Part shown: positions 1 to 9,921 of the stretch, piece by piece
Numbering within the stretch: position 1 is the first letter of the stretch
How the letters are laid out: the number at the start of each line of letters is the position of its first letter
DNA from: Lineus longissimus
Taxonomy: Eukaryota > Nemertea > Pilidiophora > Heteronemertea > Lineidae
NCBI RefSeq assembly: GCF_910592395.1
Contig: NC_088324.1
Location: forward strand, 15,404,953-15,464,952
DNA: 60,000 bases
Direction of reading: 5' to 3'
Made by a program: the position numbers and the translations under genes
Notes under the pieces: model-generated
Database searches by the model: none
What the model was told of the DNA's origin: nothing
Seen by the model: the letters and a program-made list of their open reading frames with translations, nothing else

Positions 1-2446
1 CACGGTGCATTGATGGATTCTCATTAGGTTTGACGTACTGCTGTGGATCACCATGCTGAAAAGCAGGGCCAGGGTTAAACAACTGTGACGACTGAGCTTG
101 CTGGGATCCAGGATTAAAGTACTCGTGAGTGCTCTGTGGACCTGTTTGATGAGCAGGTGGACTGTTCTGATCAAACATCTGCTGAGCAGTTTGCGGCTGT
201 TGCTGAGGTCCACCTTGCTGAGCAAACATCTGTATTGCTGGTGGCTCATGACTCTGGGCTTGTCCAAACATTTGCTGAGCATGCGGTTGACTCTGAACAT
301 CATTGTGTGGAGTGAACAGCTGCTGTGCACTTTGAGGATGATTGAGTTGCTGATGTGGGTTACTTTGCTGAGCAGTCTGCGAATGATCTTGTCGTGGCCA
401 CTGCTGGTGACCAGCCAGAGCTTGATCAGGCTGTGAATGGTCTATACTACCAGCTGACATCTGTTGCACAAACGAACCATCACTGCCATAGCTTTGTTGC
501 AGAGGGTCTTGGTTTGTTTGCAGAACCTGTTGATCCTGGTCTCCACCTTGTGGTTTCTGCCCCCACTGATCCTGCCCACCAGCACTAAAGCTATCCATCA
601 TCGCAGGCTGAGACGCATCTGGGTTCGCTTGTCCACTGACTTGTGTATTATCAAACTGAGTCGGTGGTGGCTGAGGCTGTGACCCACTAATGTTGGCAGG
701 GGATTGAACACTCCTATTCTCACTCTCATTATCGGACTCTGTTAACGATCCTAAACCCTGTCCTGGCATTGGTTGAGTTTTCCCACCAAACCTTGGACTG
801 CTCCTTGACCTGTACAGGTTATCCTGGGCCAGCTTTGATGGTTCATGTTTCGTAGGCACGTGCTGTAACTCTTGCATTGTTGGACTCGTTCCCCGACTGC
901 TGGCCTTGCTACTCATAGACGCAGCGACCGGTGACATGACATGTGGTGGTGTCATACCCTGTTGGGGCGAATTCCTGAACTCCCCTTGAAAAGGATGTAC
1001 ATGACCTCGAAGAGAACTGCTACTTTTGATTGAACCTTCAGTGCTACGATTAGAGCCAACTGATTGTGGCCTTTCCTGCCTATCATGGCTGAGGAAAGGG
1101 AAATGTCCTGCCTGCGAACCAGGGAGAGAATCCTCAGTTGAGCCAGTACTCCTCGCTTCAGGAGAAAGAGGAGTCATTTCTGGACTAGTCGTTTGAGAGG
1201 CTGTACGAGCGCCTGAAGGATTGTAAAATTGAACAGCGCTAGTGTTCTGTTGCTGATCTGTTTGTCCAATCGCAGCAGGGTTATACAAGGGAACACCTGA
1301 ATTCTGATCTCCACCAACAGGAGCAGTATTTCCAAGGACATCAGGTTGGTTTTGCTGTCCTCCATACATCTGTGGTTGGCCCATTGAATTCTGGCGACTA
1401 TGGGCAGCGCTTGGGGGACCAGACCCAACTGTGAAGTTAGCATTCCCCTGGCTGCTCTGCCTGCTATGTGATAGATTCTGACCCAATTCACCATCACCGT
1501 AAGCTAATCCAGGCTGGCTATTCTGTCCGATAGAATCAAATGGTGATGCGGTATGTGGCGCATTAGCAAATGGAGAATTTGCATGGTTATCACCTTGTAG
1601 TCCAGACATGCCAAAAGGTATACTATCCTGTCTGTGTACAGACTGTTCATCATCTAATGCTATATCCTGCATCCGATTCATTCCAGCACCAAACCCGTCC
1701 TGGGCCCCACTTGGCACATCAGACTGACCACCCATATGGGCCCCCGAGTCATCATAAACAACATCGTCATCACCACCACCAAACATAGTGGAAACTGTCC
1801 CTGAGTCTTCATTCTCATCACCAGGAGCTAATGCACCATGGGAGAAAGCCTCTTGATTATTGAAAGAACTTTGGTAAAAGTTTGCCTGCTGGCTTCCATC
1901 TAGATTCTGACCAGTACCCTGGCTAAAGCTATCCTGGTCCAAATGTGTTTGGGGAGCATAACCGGGATTGCCCGAATTGTTTGCATTTGGGTCAACATGA
2001 CCTTGACCCTGATGCTGACCCCATTGATTCTGATTCACATTTTGCAAATCCTGCCCATTGTTCCAACCCTGCTGGGCATTCGAGTCCTGGTTCCACTGAT
2101 AACTATTGGGATCAGTCACAGTAGCTTGGTAACTATTTGGATCATTGGGGTCATGTAGTTGATAATTATAGGGGTTATTTGTCTGGTAACTGTTTTGGTC
2201 TGTCCCCTGATAACTATCACCCAGATCTCCAGTTTGTTGCTGGTCCTCATTGCCCCAATTCCACGCAGAATCATCCCATCCATTCCCTTCATCCACTGGT
2301 GCAGTGTTGTTAGGAATTTGATTCTGATTGCCTTCTCCCTGGGGTCCAGCTGTTGGTGTTCCCTGGAACTTTGTAGGGTCAAACATCTGAACCTGACCTG
2401 TTCCTGGGTTCTGATTGGCGCCTTGCATGTCCCATGGGTTACTCAT
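1..2446 (-). CDS. sec16: Probable Sec16 N-terminus (partial, runs off left edge)
   Basis: An uninterrupted minus-strand reading frame starts at ATG 2446-2444 (context GCTACCATGA) and stays open to base 1, about 815 codons with no stop. An acceptor AG lies just upstream of the exon (exon edge 2455), so the 5'UTR is spliced. The protein begins MSNPWDMQGANQ and is low-complexity, rich in Gln, Asn, Pro, Ser and Gly. An acidic Trp patch (GWDDSAWNWGNEDQ) lies near residue 60, and runs such as AQQMF recur toward the edge. No folded domain is visible. Sec16 is a large peripheral ER-membrane scaffold that organises COPII exit sites; its N-terminal third is disordered, and its conserved central and C-terminal domains would lie left of base 1. 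The identification rests mainly on gene order: SEC16A is the neighbour of NOTCH1 in human, in the same orientation as here. The sequence alone would only support 'Gln/Asn-rich protein'. Confidence 0.55.
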   Translation of the reverse strand, partial: MSNPWDMQGANQNPGTGQVQMFDPTKFQGTPTAGPQGEGNQNQIPNNTAPVDEGNGWDDSAWNWGNEDQQQTGDLGDSYQGTDQNSYQTNNPYNYQLHDPNDPNSYQATVTDPNSYQWNQDSNAQQGWNNGQDLQNVNQNQWGQHQGQGHVDPNANNSGNPGYAPQTHLDQDSFSQGTGQNLDGSQQANFYQSSFNNQEAFSHGALAPGDENEDSGTVSTMFGGGDDDVVYDDSGAHMGGQSDVPSGAQDGFGAGMNRMQDIALDDEQSVHRQDSIPFGMSGLQGDNHANSPFANAPHTASPFDSIGQNSQPGLAYGDGELGQNLSHSRQSSQGNANFTVGSGPPSAAHSRQNSMGQPQMYGGQQNQPDVLGNTAPVGGDQNSGVPLYNPAAIGQTDQQQNTSAVQFYNPSGARTASQTTSPEMTPLSPEARSTGSTEDSLPGSQAGHFPFLSHDRQERPQSVGSNRSTEGSIKSSSSLRGHVHPFQGEFRNSPQQGMTPPHVMSPVAASMSSKASSRGTSPTMQELQHVPTKHEPSKLAQDNLYRSRSSPRFGGKTQPMPGQGLGSLTESDNESENRSVQSPANISGSQPQPPPTQFDNTQVSGQANPDASQPAMMDSFSAGGQDQWGQKPQGGDQDQQVLQTNQDPLQQSYGSDGSFVQQMSAGSIDHSQPDQALAGHQQWPRQDHSQTAQQSNPHQQLNHPQSAQQLFTPHNDVQSQPHAQQMFGQAQSHEPPAIQMFAQQGGPQQQPQTAQQMFDQNSPPAHQTGPQSTHEYFNPGSQQAQSSQLFNPGPAFQHGDPQQYVKPNENPSMHR

Positions 2447-2455
2447 GGTAGCCTT
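2447..2455 (-). other. 5'UTR end of the Sec16-like exon, with acceptor splice site
   Basis: On the minus strand a TTTTTCAG acceptor precedes AAGGCTACC and then the ATG. The transcript therefore has at least one upstream non-coding exon, which I could not place. Confidence 0.6.
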
Positions 2456-3392
2456 CTGAAAAATGAAACAAAGAGGTTTAAAATTATGGACATATACGTA
2501 ATTGGAAAGGGATGGGAATCCACCAATTAATCTATCTCAAAGCTGATTTATAATTCCAAGCAGTGAGTGCCATGGGCACGGATTAGGCCTATGTGCCAAC
2601 ATCATCATTTGGCTGGCTGTGACGTGTCTGATTTGACTGTGACAACAGCAACGACATCCCTGCAGGCGACGACCGTCGCGTCAGCAAAGTAAAAAGAACA
2701 GCGGTTTAAGCACAGAATGATCCCATGCTTCACCACCCTTAGGCCTACTGGCCTATTCGAACCGCACAGTACAAAGAGGGCGTTCATAGTACATAATGTA
2801 CTGCAAAATACACTGTCACAACCACACAAAAGTGTACTTTTTGAAGACAGCTGGTGGATGAACACCGAAGAAATCAATGGATTATTTGAGAACTGGGGCT
2901 ATGATAACAAAAATGTGTGGTCCTATATATTAACAAGGGCCTTGTGAAGTAAACGTCGAGATCGGAGCGTCAGAGGTGACTCACGTAACTCGGAAAACTA
3001 TTTTAGAAATTTGTCATTTCTGTCATCCAAAACTTTTCAGGATGCCATACTTTTGCTACGTGGTTATGCGCATGCGTCGCAGAATGTTAACCCTTGACCT
3101 CAAGAGAAAAGTTGGTTAACCAGCGTTATTCTCAAACCAATTAGTTCAATATTTTGAGCATGCAATGATGAATTTAGATAGAAGAAGTCCACAAAGTTTT
3201 GTACAAAACAAACAAATACTTTTGATGTTTCAGAAACTTCCGGTTACAAAACTTTTCCGGAAACGCTACTGATTTGAGCATGCGCAGTATGTAGACACGT
3301 CACCGACAGTTCTGCTAGAAAATTTTCACACAAATTTCTTAGCTTTTTCTCACTTCTTCTCATCATCAAAAGGGTAACCTTTGAACGACGCA
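2456..3392. promoter_or_regulatory. Divergent intergenic region between Sec16-like gene and Sec22b
   Basis: This 937-bp stretch separates two genes transcribed away from each other. It holds a palindromic NRF-1-type site (TGCGCATGCG, 3067-3076), a second partial CATGCGCA near 3279-3287, and an ETS-type ACTTCCGGTT at 3236-3245 about 150 bp before the Sec22b ATG. These are common in housekeeping promoters. Two TAGGCCTA palindromes lie at 2584 and 2740. No TATA box was recognised. A 90-codon minus-strand frame at 2605-2877 has no supporting features. The upstream 5'UTR exon of the Sec16-like gene is expected here. Promoter function is inferred from position and motifs. Confidence 0.5.
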
Positions 3393-3467
3393 ATGATTCT
3401 GATGACAATGATAGCTAGGGTGGCTGATGGGCTACCGCTAGCGGCGTCAATGCAGGATGATCAGCAG
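3393..3467 (+). CDS. sec22b: Sec22b coding exon 1
   Basis: 25 codons from ATG to CAG, followed by donor GTAAAC; phase 0. Encodes the first strand and start of helix 1 of the longin domain. Confidence 0.95.
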
Positions 3468-5066
3468 GTAAACGCACGATTTCACTTTCACTTCTGAAGC
3501 CAGTGCATTGAATGCAGTGCAAATGTACAGCACTACAGGGTGTCTCATATCATCAGTAGCCAATGGATGCAGATGGCACGTCGTAGCCCATTATGGCTAA
3601 TCCCAGACACAACACCGGCATCTGCGGCCTGTGTTTTTGTGCTTATGCAGCTTCAGCATCGCCATGATCCTGCGATCGGGGCTGTTTTCCCAATCCTCAG
3701 CCTCAGGAGATTGTTGTTATAATCATAATGTTATAGTCAAAGATGCATGAAATTTTACTATTTTGTGGCAAGGGGCGAGGGACGTAACATATCTAACTAT
3801 ACCTACTTGTGATATTGTTATCGACATGATTGTTATTTTCAGGCTGGACAAAACATGCTTGAATATCAGAACATGGCCAAGCAACTCTTCAAGAAAATCA
3901 ATGCACAGTCACCAGAAAGATTCTCATTGGAAGCTGGGGCTCTCATATTCCAGTAAGTATGGGGATTGTGAATTTTCTTTTGATCGTCACTCTCTGTCAA
4001 GTCAAATAGTTCACTATGCACCGCTCAGTAGAAGCCATAGAGACAGAGAGCCACTAATAGAAGACTGTATGGTGGCATACTATGTGTTCTTTGTTGTTCT
4101 GCCCATATTTAAGTTTAACAAGTCTTAAATTTCCTTTGCAGTTGTTTGAATGAGCGAGGGGTTGTGTATCTAGCTCTCTGTGAGAAGTCTTACTCTAAAC
4201 GGTTAGCGTATGGCTATCTTGAAGACCTGCAGAATGAATTCCAGTTACAATTTGGAGCACGTGTTTCAACAGTATCTAGACCATATAGTTTCATTGAATT
4301 TGGTGAGTATTGTCAGTCCTGACAGATGGAGTTATCCACATATTGTATAGCTTAGGTCTTAAGCTACATTTTTGTACCACTCCCATCTTTGTATCTATGT
4401 CAATACACAGCCAGATTCCTTCGGTAGGAATTCACAATGCTTGTGTGCTCTCCATTGCAGACACATACATGCAGAAAGCAAAGAAATCTTACCTTGATTC
4501 GAGGGCGAGAAGAAACCTTACGAGCATAAACACAGAGTTGCAAGACGTTCAGAGGATAATGGTGCAAAATATAGACGATGTGTTACAAAGAGGGGAAGCA
4601 TTATCAGGTAATTGTCCCGTCTAGATCTACAGATGCTGTCAGTAAGCTGTGTTCTTACATCTACAAGTCATCTTGGGAATGGCACTTAGTACATACACTC
4701 TGAAACCCCCCTTAGTGGACACCTCTCTTTGCAGGACACCCTCTTTTAAAGATGGGGAGAATGATTTGGTCTTTAATCAGGAATTTCTATACAATTTGAT
4801 CATTCGTCAGTCCCATGAAACCTTGTGTCCAGGTAATGAAAAAGTTCCCTCAGTGTGTGGAGGAGACAATGCATTCACCTTCTTGATTCATCATTTCCTT
4901 TTATTTTTCAGAACTTGACAACAAAGCTAGCAACCTCTCAAGTCTCTCACAGAAATATCGACAGGATGCTAAATATCTGAATCTTCGATCATCATACGCC
5001 AAAATAGCCGCAGTTGTAGTTATAGTCATCTTATTTTTATTTTATGTGCGATTCTGGTGGTTCTGA
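3393..5066 (+). CDS. sec22b: Vesicle-trafficking protein Sec22b, complete five-exon gene
   Basis: R-SNARE for ER-Golgi COPII/COPI transport. Coding exons are 3393-3467, 3843-3952, 4142-4302, 4461-4607 and 4912-5066; all junctions are GT-AG and keep frame. The spliced CDS is 648 nt (215 residues), the same length as human SEC22B. It starts [20 protein letters not shown], as vertebrate Sec22b does ([20 protein letters not shown]). An N-terminal longin domain covers about residues 2-119 ([10 protein letters not shown] near its end). An R-SNARE helix follows ([12 protein letters not shown]-type region here reading [14 protein letters not shown]), with the zero-layer Arg at about residue 159 in [11 protein letters not shown]-terminal membrane anchor ends YVRFWWF. 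The start is fixed by homology and by the exon-1 frame. It is divergent from the Sec16-like gene and convergent with Notch. Confidence 0.97.
3843..3952 (+). CDS. sec22b: Sec22b coding exon 2
   Basis: The acceptor TTTTCAG precedes GCTGGACAA and the donor is CA/GTAAGT. It encodes [20 protein letters not shown] and the following [14 protein letters not shown] of the longin domain. It ends two bases into a His codon. Confidence 0.95.
4142..4302 (+). CDS. sec22b: Sec22b coding exon 3
   Basis: The acceptor TTTGCAG precedes TTGTTTGAATG and the donor is G/GTGAGT. It encodes [17 protein letters not shown] through SRPYSFIEF, the rest of the longin fold. It ends one base into an Asp codon. Confidence 0.95.
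4461..4607 (+). CDS. sec22b: Sec22b coding exon 4 (SNARE helix)
   Basis: The acceptor CATTGCAG precedes ACACATACATG and the donor is G/GTAATT. It encodes [20 protein letters not shown], then the N-terminal part of the SNARE motif with the central arginine. Confidence 0.95.
4912..5066 (+). CDS. sec22b: Sec22b coding exon 5 (SNARE C-half and membrane anchor)
   Basis: The acceptor TTTTTCAG precedes AACTTGAC. It encodes [20 protein letters not shown], then a hydrophobic anchor (about 18 residues, [14 protein letters not shown]), ending FWWF before TGA at 5064-5066. Confidence 0.95.
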
Positions 5067-5945
5067 TCACCATGGAAACATAAACATTGACTGACCACAT
5101 TAAAAAGTCAACAGTTATTTTGTTGATGGAAATTTGTAGAGCGACTTTTTGCCACCATGGAGGTGAGGGAGGGTGCTGAGTTAGTGTCTCCATTGAAACT
5201 GAAAATATCGTGACGGGCACCTTTGAAAAATGTCATTTGTTGCAATTATGGGGCAATTATAGGAAAGACAACTGTTGGATGTTGATCCCAGGTCTTGGTG
5301 CAAGTGATATTTGAGGATAATCCCATGACCTCAACAGTTAGAATATCTTCATGCAGAGCTTCAGAATGTGCAATGGTATCTTTGTCTCCTCTGTGCTTCG
5401 ATTACACCTTCATGTCTGTAATGTTAAATGTCCATCAATCACACCCATGCAAAGACTTCCCCAACGCGATACTGCTTCTGATATTTAGGTAGAGTTTGCC
5501 TGGTTGTTTAATCACGCTTGATATTGGTAATAAGTACGTAGCTGATGAAAGGTAGCTGCTTTATTGATATCCTTTTCGATGTACCCTCCTGTTTCCTTAT
5601 CAATGCTAACACATGTACTTACTACTAGGAAAATGTAAGGATTCTACACTGTGCATCTTCAATTCAACCACAAGCTTGTCGCATATGACTGCATGTATAT
5701 AGTTTGAATAATTTGTACATTATTTATCTGTATGTAAGAAAATGATTGTGAATGTATCTTGACGTCTGTCTGTGATTGTGAAGTACCTTTCCAACACTCA
5801 TCCAGCTACCTAACCTCGTCTTGGTACAGATGAAGCCGTAGACTGTCTATGATATCCATGTTTTGTATCCCTGTACATAATGAAATGTTCTGTATGCATT
5901 TAGGATGGAGGAGAGACAAGGAAATAAACTTCTTATTCATAGTCA
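5067..5945 (+). other. sec22b: Sec22b 3'UTR
   Basis: Non-coding sequence from the stop codon to just past the AATAAA at 5923-5928. No other coding frame is convincing. The exact cleavage site is inferred. Confidence 0.65.
5923..5928 (+). terminator. Poly(A) signal of Sec22b
   Basis: Canonical AATAAA about 860 bp after the stop and about 40 bp before the 65-bp tandem repeat. Confidence 0.6.
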
Positions 5946-5970
5946 TGGTCTTCCTTTTGTTGTTTTTGGT

Positions 5971-6304
5971 CTTCTTGGCGAGGACTGGTTGTTCAAAGCC
6001 TGTATGTGACAATCACTCACAGGAGACCTTCGTATCTTCATGGCGAGGACTGGTTGTCCAAAGCCTGTATGTGACAATCACCCGCAGGAGACATTCGTAT
6101 CTTCATGGCGAGGACTGGTTGTTCAAAGCCTGTATGTGACAATCACTCGCAGGAGACCTTCGTATCTTCATAGCGAGGACTGGTTGTCCAAAGCCTGTAT
6201 GTGACAATCACTCACAGGAGACATTCATGTCTTCATAGCTAGGACTGGTTGTCCAAAGCTCTGTCCACGAATGAGACCTAGGTCTTCATGGCTAAGGCTG
6301 GTTG
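5971..6304. repeat. 65-bp tandem repeat, about five copies
   Basis: Units begin at 5971, 6036, 6101 and 6166, each 65 bp and nearly identical (core GCGAGGACTGGTTGT, then AAAGCCTGTATGTGACAATC). A diverged fifth copy begins near 6231, with a remnant to about 6304. Because 65 is not a multiple of three, the open frame across it (5849-6139) is fortuitous. It sits exactly between the convergent poly(A) sites of Sec22b and Notch. Confidence 0.92.
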
Positions 6305-6489
6305 ATGTCAGTAATGAATGATAGGCACTAGCATGAGACAACCAGGAGTTCACCATGTTTCAGACTGATGTTACTGTCCTCCCTTACAGGGAAAGGATAA
6401 AACAGATGATCTCATGCCCTCCAGCTGGTTTCCAGGACTGAAAACACTCATTCAATAGAACAATAACCAAGGAAAGCAGAAATTACAAT
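6305..6489. other. Intergenic spacer before the Notch poly(A) signal
   Basis: No gene or repeat recognised in this short stretch. Confidence 0.5.
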
Positions 6490-6501
6490 TGTATAACTAA
6501 T

Positions 6502-6507
6502 TTTATT
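6502..6507 (-). terminator. Distal poly(A) signal of Notch
   Basis: TTTATT on the plus strand reads AATAAA on the minus strand, at the far end of a 3.4-kb region with no coding sequence after the Notch stop. An alternative proximal AATAAA lies at 8643-8648. Which is used cannot be told from the sequence. Confidence 0.5.
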
Positions 6508-8642
6508 GACATCATTCAAGTATTGGGTCACTAGTTATTGATGATAAATGCATTCGACCAATTCTGTACAAGAAAATCTCATCAACCTATAACATTGATA
6601 TGTTACAAACCATTGCTGTAGCGACAGCCTCAAGCCATGCAATTGGGTGACAGACGGACTGGGTCAGTGTAGTCCAACGTAAACATAAGTTTTCATTGGG
6701 GTTATCCTTGCATTGGCATCCTAACCTGCAGGTATGGGTCACAGCATACACATCCCAAGCCGGTTGATACTCCGAGTCTCAGGATTAACACACAACTGTA
6801 CAACTGGTGATGATACAGACCTCACAAAAACAAACAAATGAGAAGTGAAAACATGCAAAATCTGATTAGAGTTCAAGTTCAGCATCCAAAACCAAGTTTC
6901 TTTATCTTGCCTGAGGCTCATAAAAAAAGGAAATTGTGCAGAACACGACAACCCAACTAAACCCAGTCCAGTCTTGCTAAACCCTGACAATAAGCATGAA
7001 CACGTATTTACACTTCTTCTTACACTTCTGCTCTTAGCCATTGTCTTAATAAGGTTAAAAGGAAAGAGTATTTGTCAGTAAATCTCCACTGATACCATTG
7101 GTAACCATGGAGACATACCTTAAAATTCACCATGGAAACAAAATATTGGAATACTCTAACAAACTTTGACAAAAACTGTCAGATCAAAAAGATGAGATTC
7201 TTCATCTGAGAAACAAGTTAACATAGCAACCAGATGTGTCGTCATGCCAACAAACTGATGTGTAAACATTGTCTTACAAATGCTAAAAACCACATGAAAG
7301 GCACTGCAGTAAATCACAAGTAACGATATTGATAATTAACAGTGTGTGTCCTCAGATTTGACACTTAATTTCAACAACCTTGGAAGACTGTAATAATTTA
7401 AAATAATTTAGTGCATGAATTCTTCTGATAAAGATGTAAAAGGGAAACATTCCACAATACGTAAAATGGGACATTGTCAAAGGCTGATTTAAAATAGTTG
7501 TGAAATTATGGTATCAAAATGCTAAGTTTGGTTCCATAAAGGATAGTAAGGCTTAACTATGCAGATACAGTGACAGTCCCAAAGCACATGAAATGCATGG
7601 CCGAAGAGCAGATGCACAGATTGGATATTTCCTCAAACTTCCTCTGGATCCTTCAACATATCAAAGGAAGCTAACAACAGTCTCCCTCTGTTCAGCCAGC
7701 TGCAAAGTTTTCAAATAAATAATTTACAAAATTCTATGTACACAATCAACGCAAAAGTACCAAACTTAAAATAGCGCAATATGTCGAGAAGCAAAGCCCA
7801 ACGTAAATATGGACAAAAAGTTTGCAAGAAATAAATTAAAGGTAACCCATAACCCAAGTAGCCATTCAGATTTTCCAAACCATTGAGAATCAAATCATTT
7901 TTGATTGTCGACCTATCATTATTAGGAACAGGAAAGCTTTCTTGAGTTTTGTCATAAATGACACCTCACACGCCTTGGAAGACATCGCCGACCTTTGACA
8001 TTTGATTTCAACAAAACTTGAATTGGCTTTTTAAAAACTTTGCACCTGGCTGACTGAAGACGACTGGTTGTGCTTCATTCTGACTCGAGCTAAAACTCAT
8101 CAGGAATATTCCCAACAAATTTCCTTGAAAAATTTCACATTATGGATGTTAATCCATTTCCATAAATGAGAATAAAAAATACCCCTAAACAATATCAGTG
8201 ACCAATATGAGTAAAAATAACATTGACAAATAAATCATGTGATCCTTCAATATTCAGAAAATCACCCCTCCAGCAAAAATGAACCCAATCAATTTTAAGC
8301 CATAATGACAGTACTGGATCACGCTCATTTTGAATCAGAGGGGTGTACAAGACAAACCTGACACAAATGATAATGAAAATAGAATGGAGTGACCCAGAAC
8401 ACAAGTTTCAATGTGTATCTACATAACTACACTATTTACAGAATAATAACACAGATTTGCAGATCTTTACAAATGAAAAATAACCCCAATTTGTATTGTG
8501 TCACAAAAATGAAATATCCCCCTTAAAGACACAATAGTTGTAACAGGTCCTGTGAAACCCAAAATGCCAAAAACCTCGAAATAATCTCACCAACAAAGTC
8601 AGACTGAGGCAGAATATTCCCAGTAGAAAAATAAATATGAAC

Positions 8643-8648
8643 TTTATT
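8643..8648 (-). terminator. Alternative proximal poly(A) signal of Notch
   Basis: TTTATT on plus (AATAAA on minus), about 1.27 kb after the stop. It would shorten the 3'UTR and exclude most of the downstream sequence. Confidence 0.35.
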
Positions 8649-8694
8649 TGAGGGATTGATGAAGGAGACACCTACTCTATGACAGAGAGAAGAC

Positions 8695-8914
8695 GTTAAC
8701 CCTTTAAAGATATCACGTCGATGGAGAAAATATTCAACATTTTCTCTTTCAAGAAGTGTTGCTGAAAGTCGATGACGAAATCAAATCAAGGTTCTACGAA
8801 AAGACTTGAATAATGCATTGCAGGAGAACCTCTACATGTGGTGCTCAGGCAGGAAATGGTGACAAGATCTGTTAACCTCCAAAGTTAGAGAAGGCGAGTC
8901 TTTAAAGGGTTAAC
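8695..8914. mobile_element. MITE-like element with 16-bp perfect terminal inverted repeats
   Basis: GTTAACCCTTTAAAGA at 8695-8710 is the exact reverse complement of TCTTTAAAGGGTTAAC at 8899-8914, giving a 220-bp unit. The interior codes for nothing. No clear target-site duplication was seen, so transposition origin is inferred. Alternatively it is a long-range RNA stem in the Notch 3'UTR. Confidence 0.45.
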
Positions 8915-9921
8915 TATCTTACCTAACTACCATACCACACAATGATAGGAGAACATGCCTACACATGGAGAACTCGTATATAAATGTGAAAACATTAGAA
9001 AACGTGATATAGGTCATTGTTGTACAAAATATATAATATTTTACATCCCTGCATATACATGTATAGAACTCGATATGCACTACATACATGAACATATGAA
9101 GGCCAGCAATGAATATGGGTATATTCAGAAATGATGACTAAAAGTCATTCAATTCTCCAAGGACAACACCACCGGAAAGATTTAAGTCGCATAGGACTTG
9201 GATGCTTTCAGTGTTCTGACGAATGAAACCAATGTGAAATATATACATCTTTTCTTCAGAAAATAAGAACCAGAGTTCTTCAAAAGTCTATTGTAGTATC
9301 AGCTTCCCAGCAGGCACGAACACTGCGAAAGTCAGAAATCTTCTGTAATCATATTACAACCCAAAATGACAGTACTATTGGTAAGAAAATATGTATGGGA
9401 ACACAAAAATGTCATCAAGTTACATGTAGGTGTATGCCGAAAGTATTTTCAGTTTGATTACTCACACTTGATACATTTACAGAGCACATTTGGTTTATTG
9501 GACTTTCTGCGGGTATATCCTTGCTGCCACTATCAGAATATTGAAGCCATCGTATAAAAGTGCATAGAGTCAATCTCTCACGGGCTCCGTAAGTCTCCAT
9601 GAATCTCAGTCACATCACTAGCAGTCTTTGGCCACATTATTTACAGTTATTTGTGCATGGTGTTCAGGTTCACATTAGAAAACTATCCTTTGAGCAGTCA
9701 CAAGGAATCATTTTCAAATCACCTATTCAGTTCCTTTTTACTGTTCTAACACAGCAATGTGTGTCAAAGCAGTTATAGACAGCAGCCAAGTTGGCCCTGC
9801 GATGATTACAATAACTTTAACTTCGTGAAACTCAACCGGATGATTTTCTAACGTGAGTACGTGAACATTTAATCTCATCACAGCTCTAGAAGTCTGAACA
9901 GTTCAGCTTCAACGTGAACAC

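Larger units (their letters stand above)
6490..9921 (-). other. Notch: Notch 3'UTR (inferred)
   Basis: 3.4 kb of AT-rich sequence between the Notch stop codon and the distal AATAAA. No coding frame is supported. It contains the inverted-repeat element at 8695-8914 and the proximal AATAAA at 8643-8648. Treating all of it as UTR is inference, since transcription could end at the proximal signal. Confidence 0.5.
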
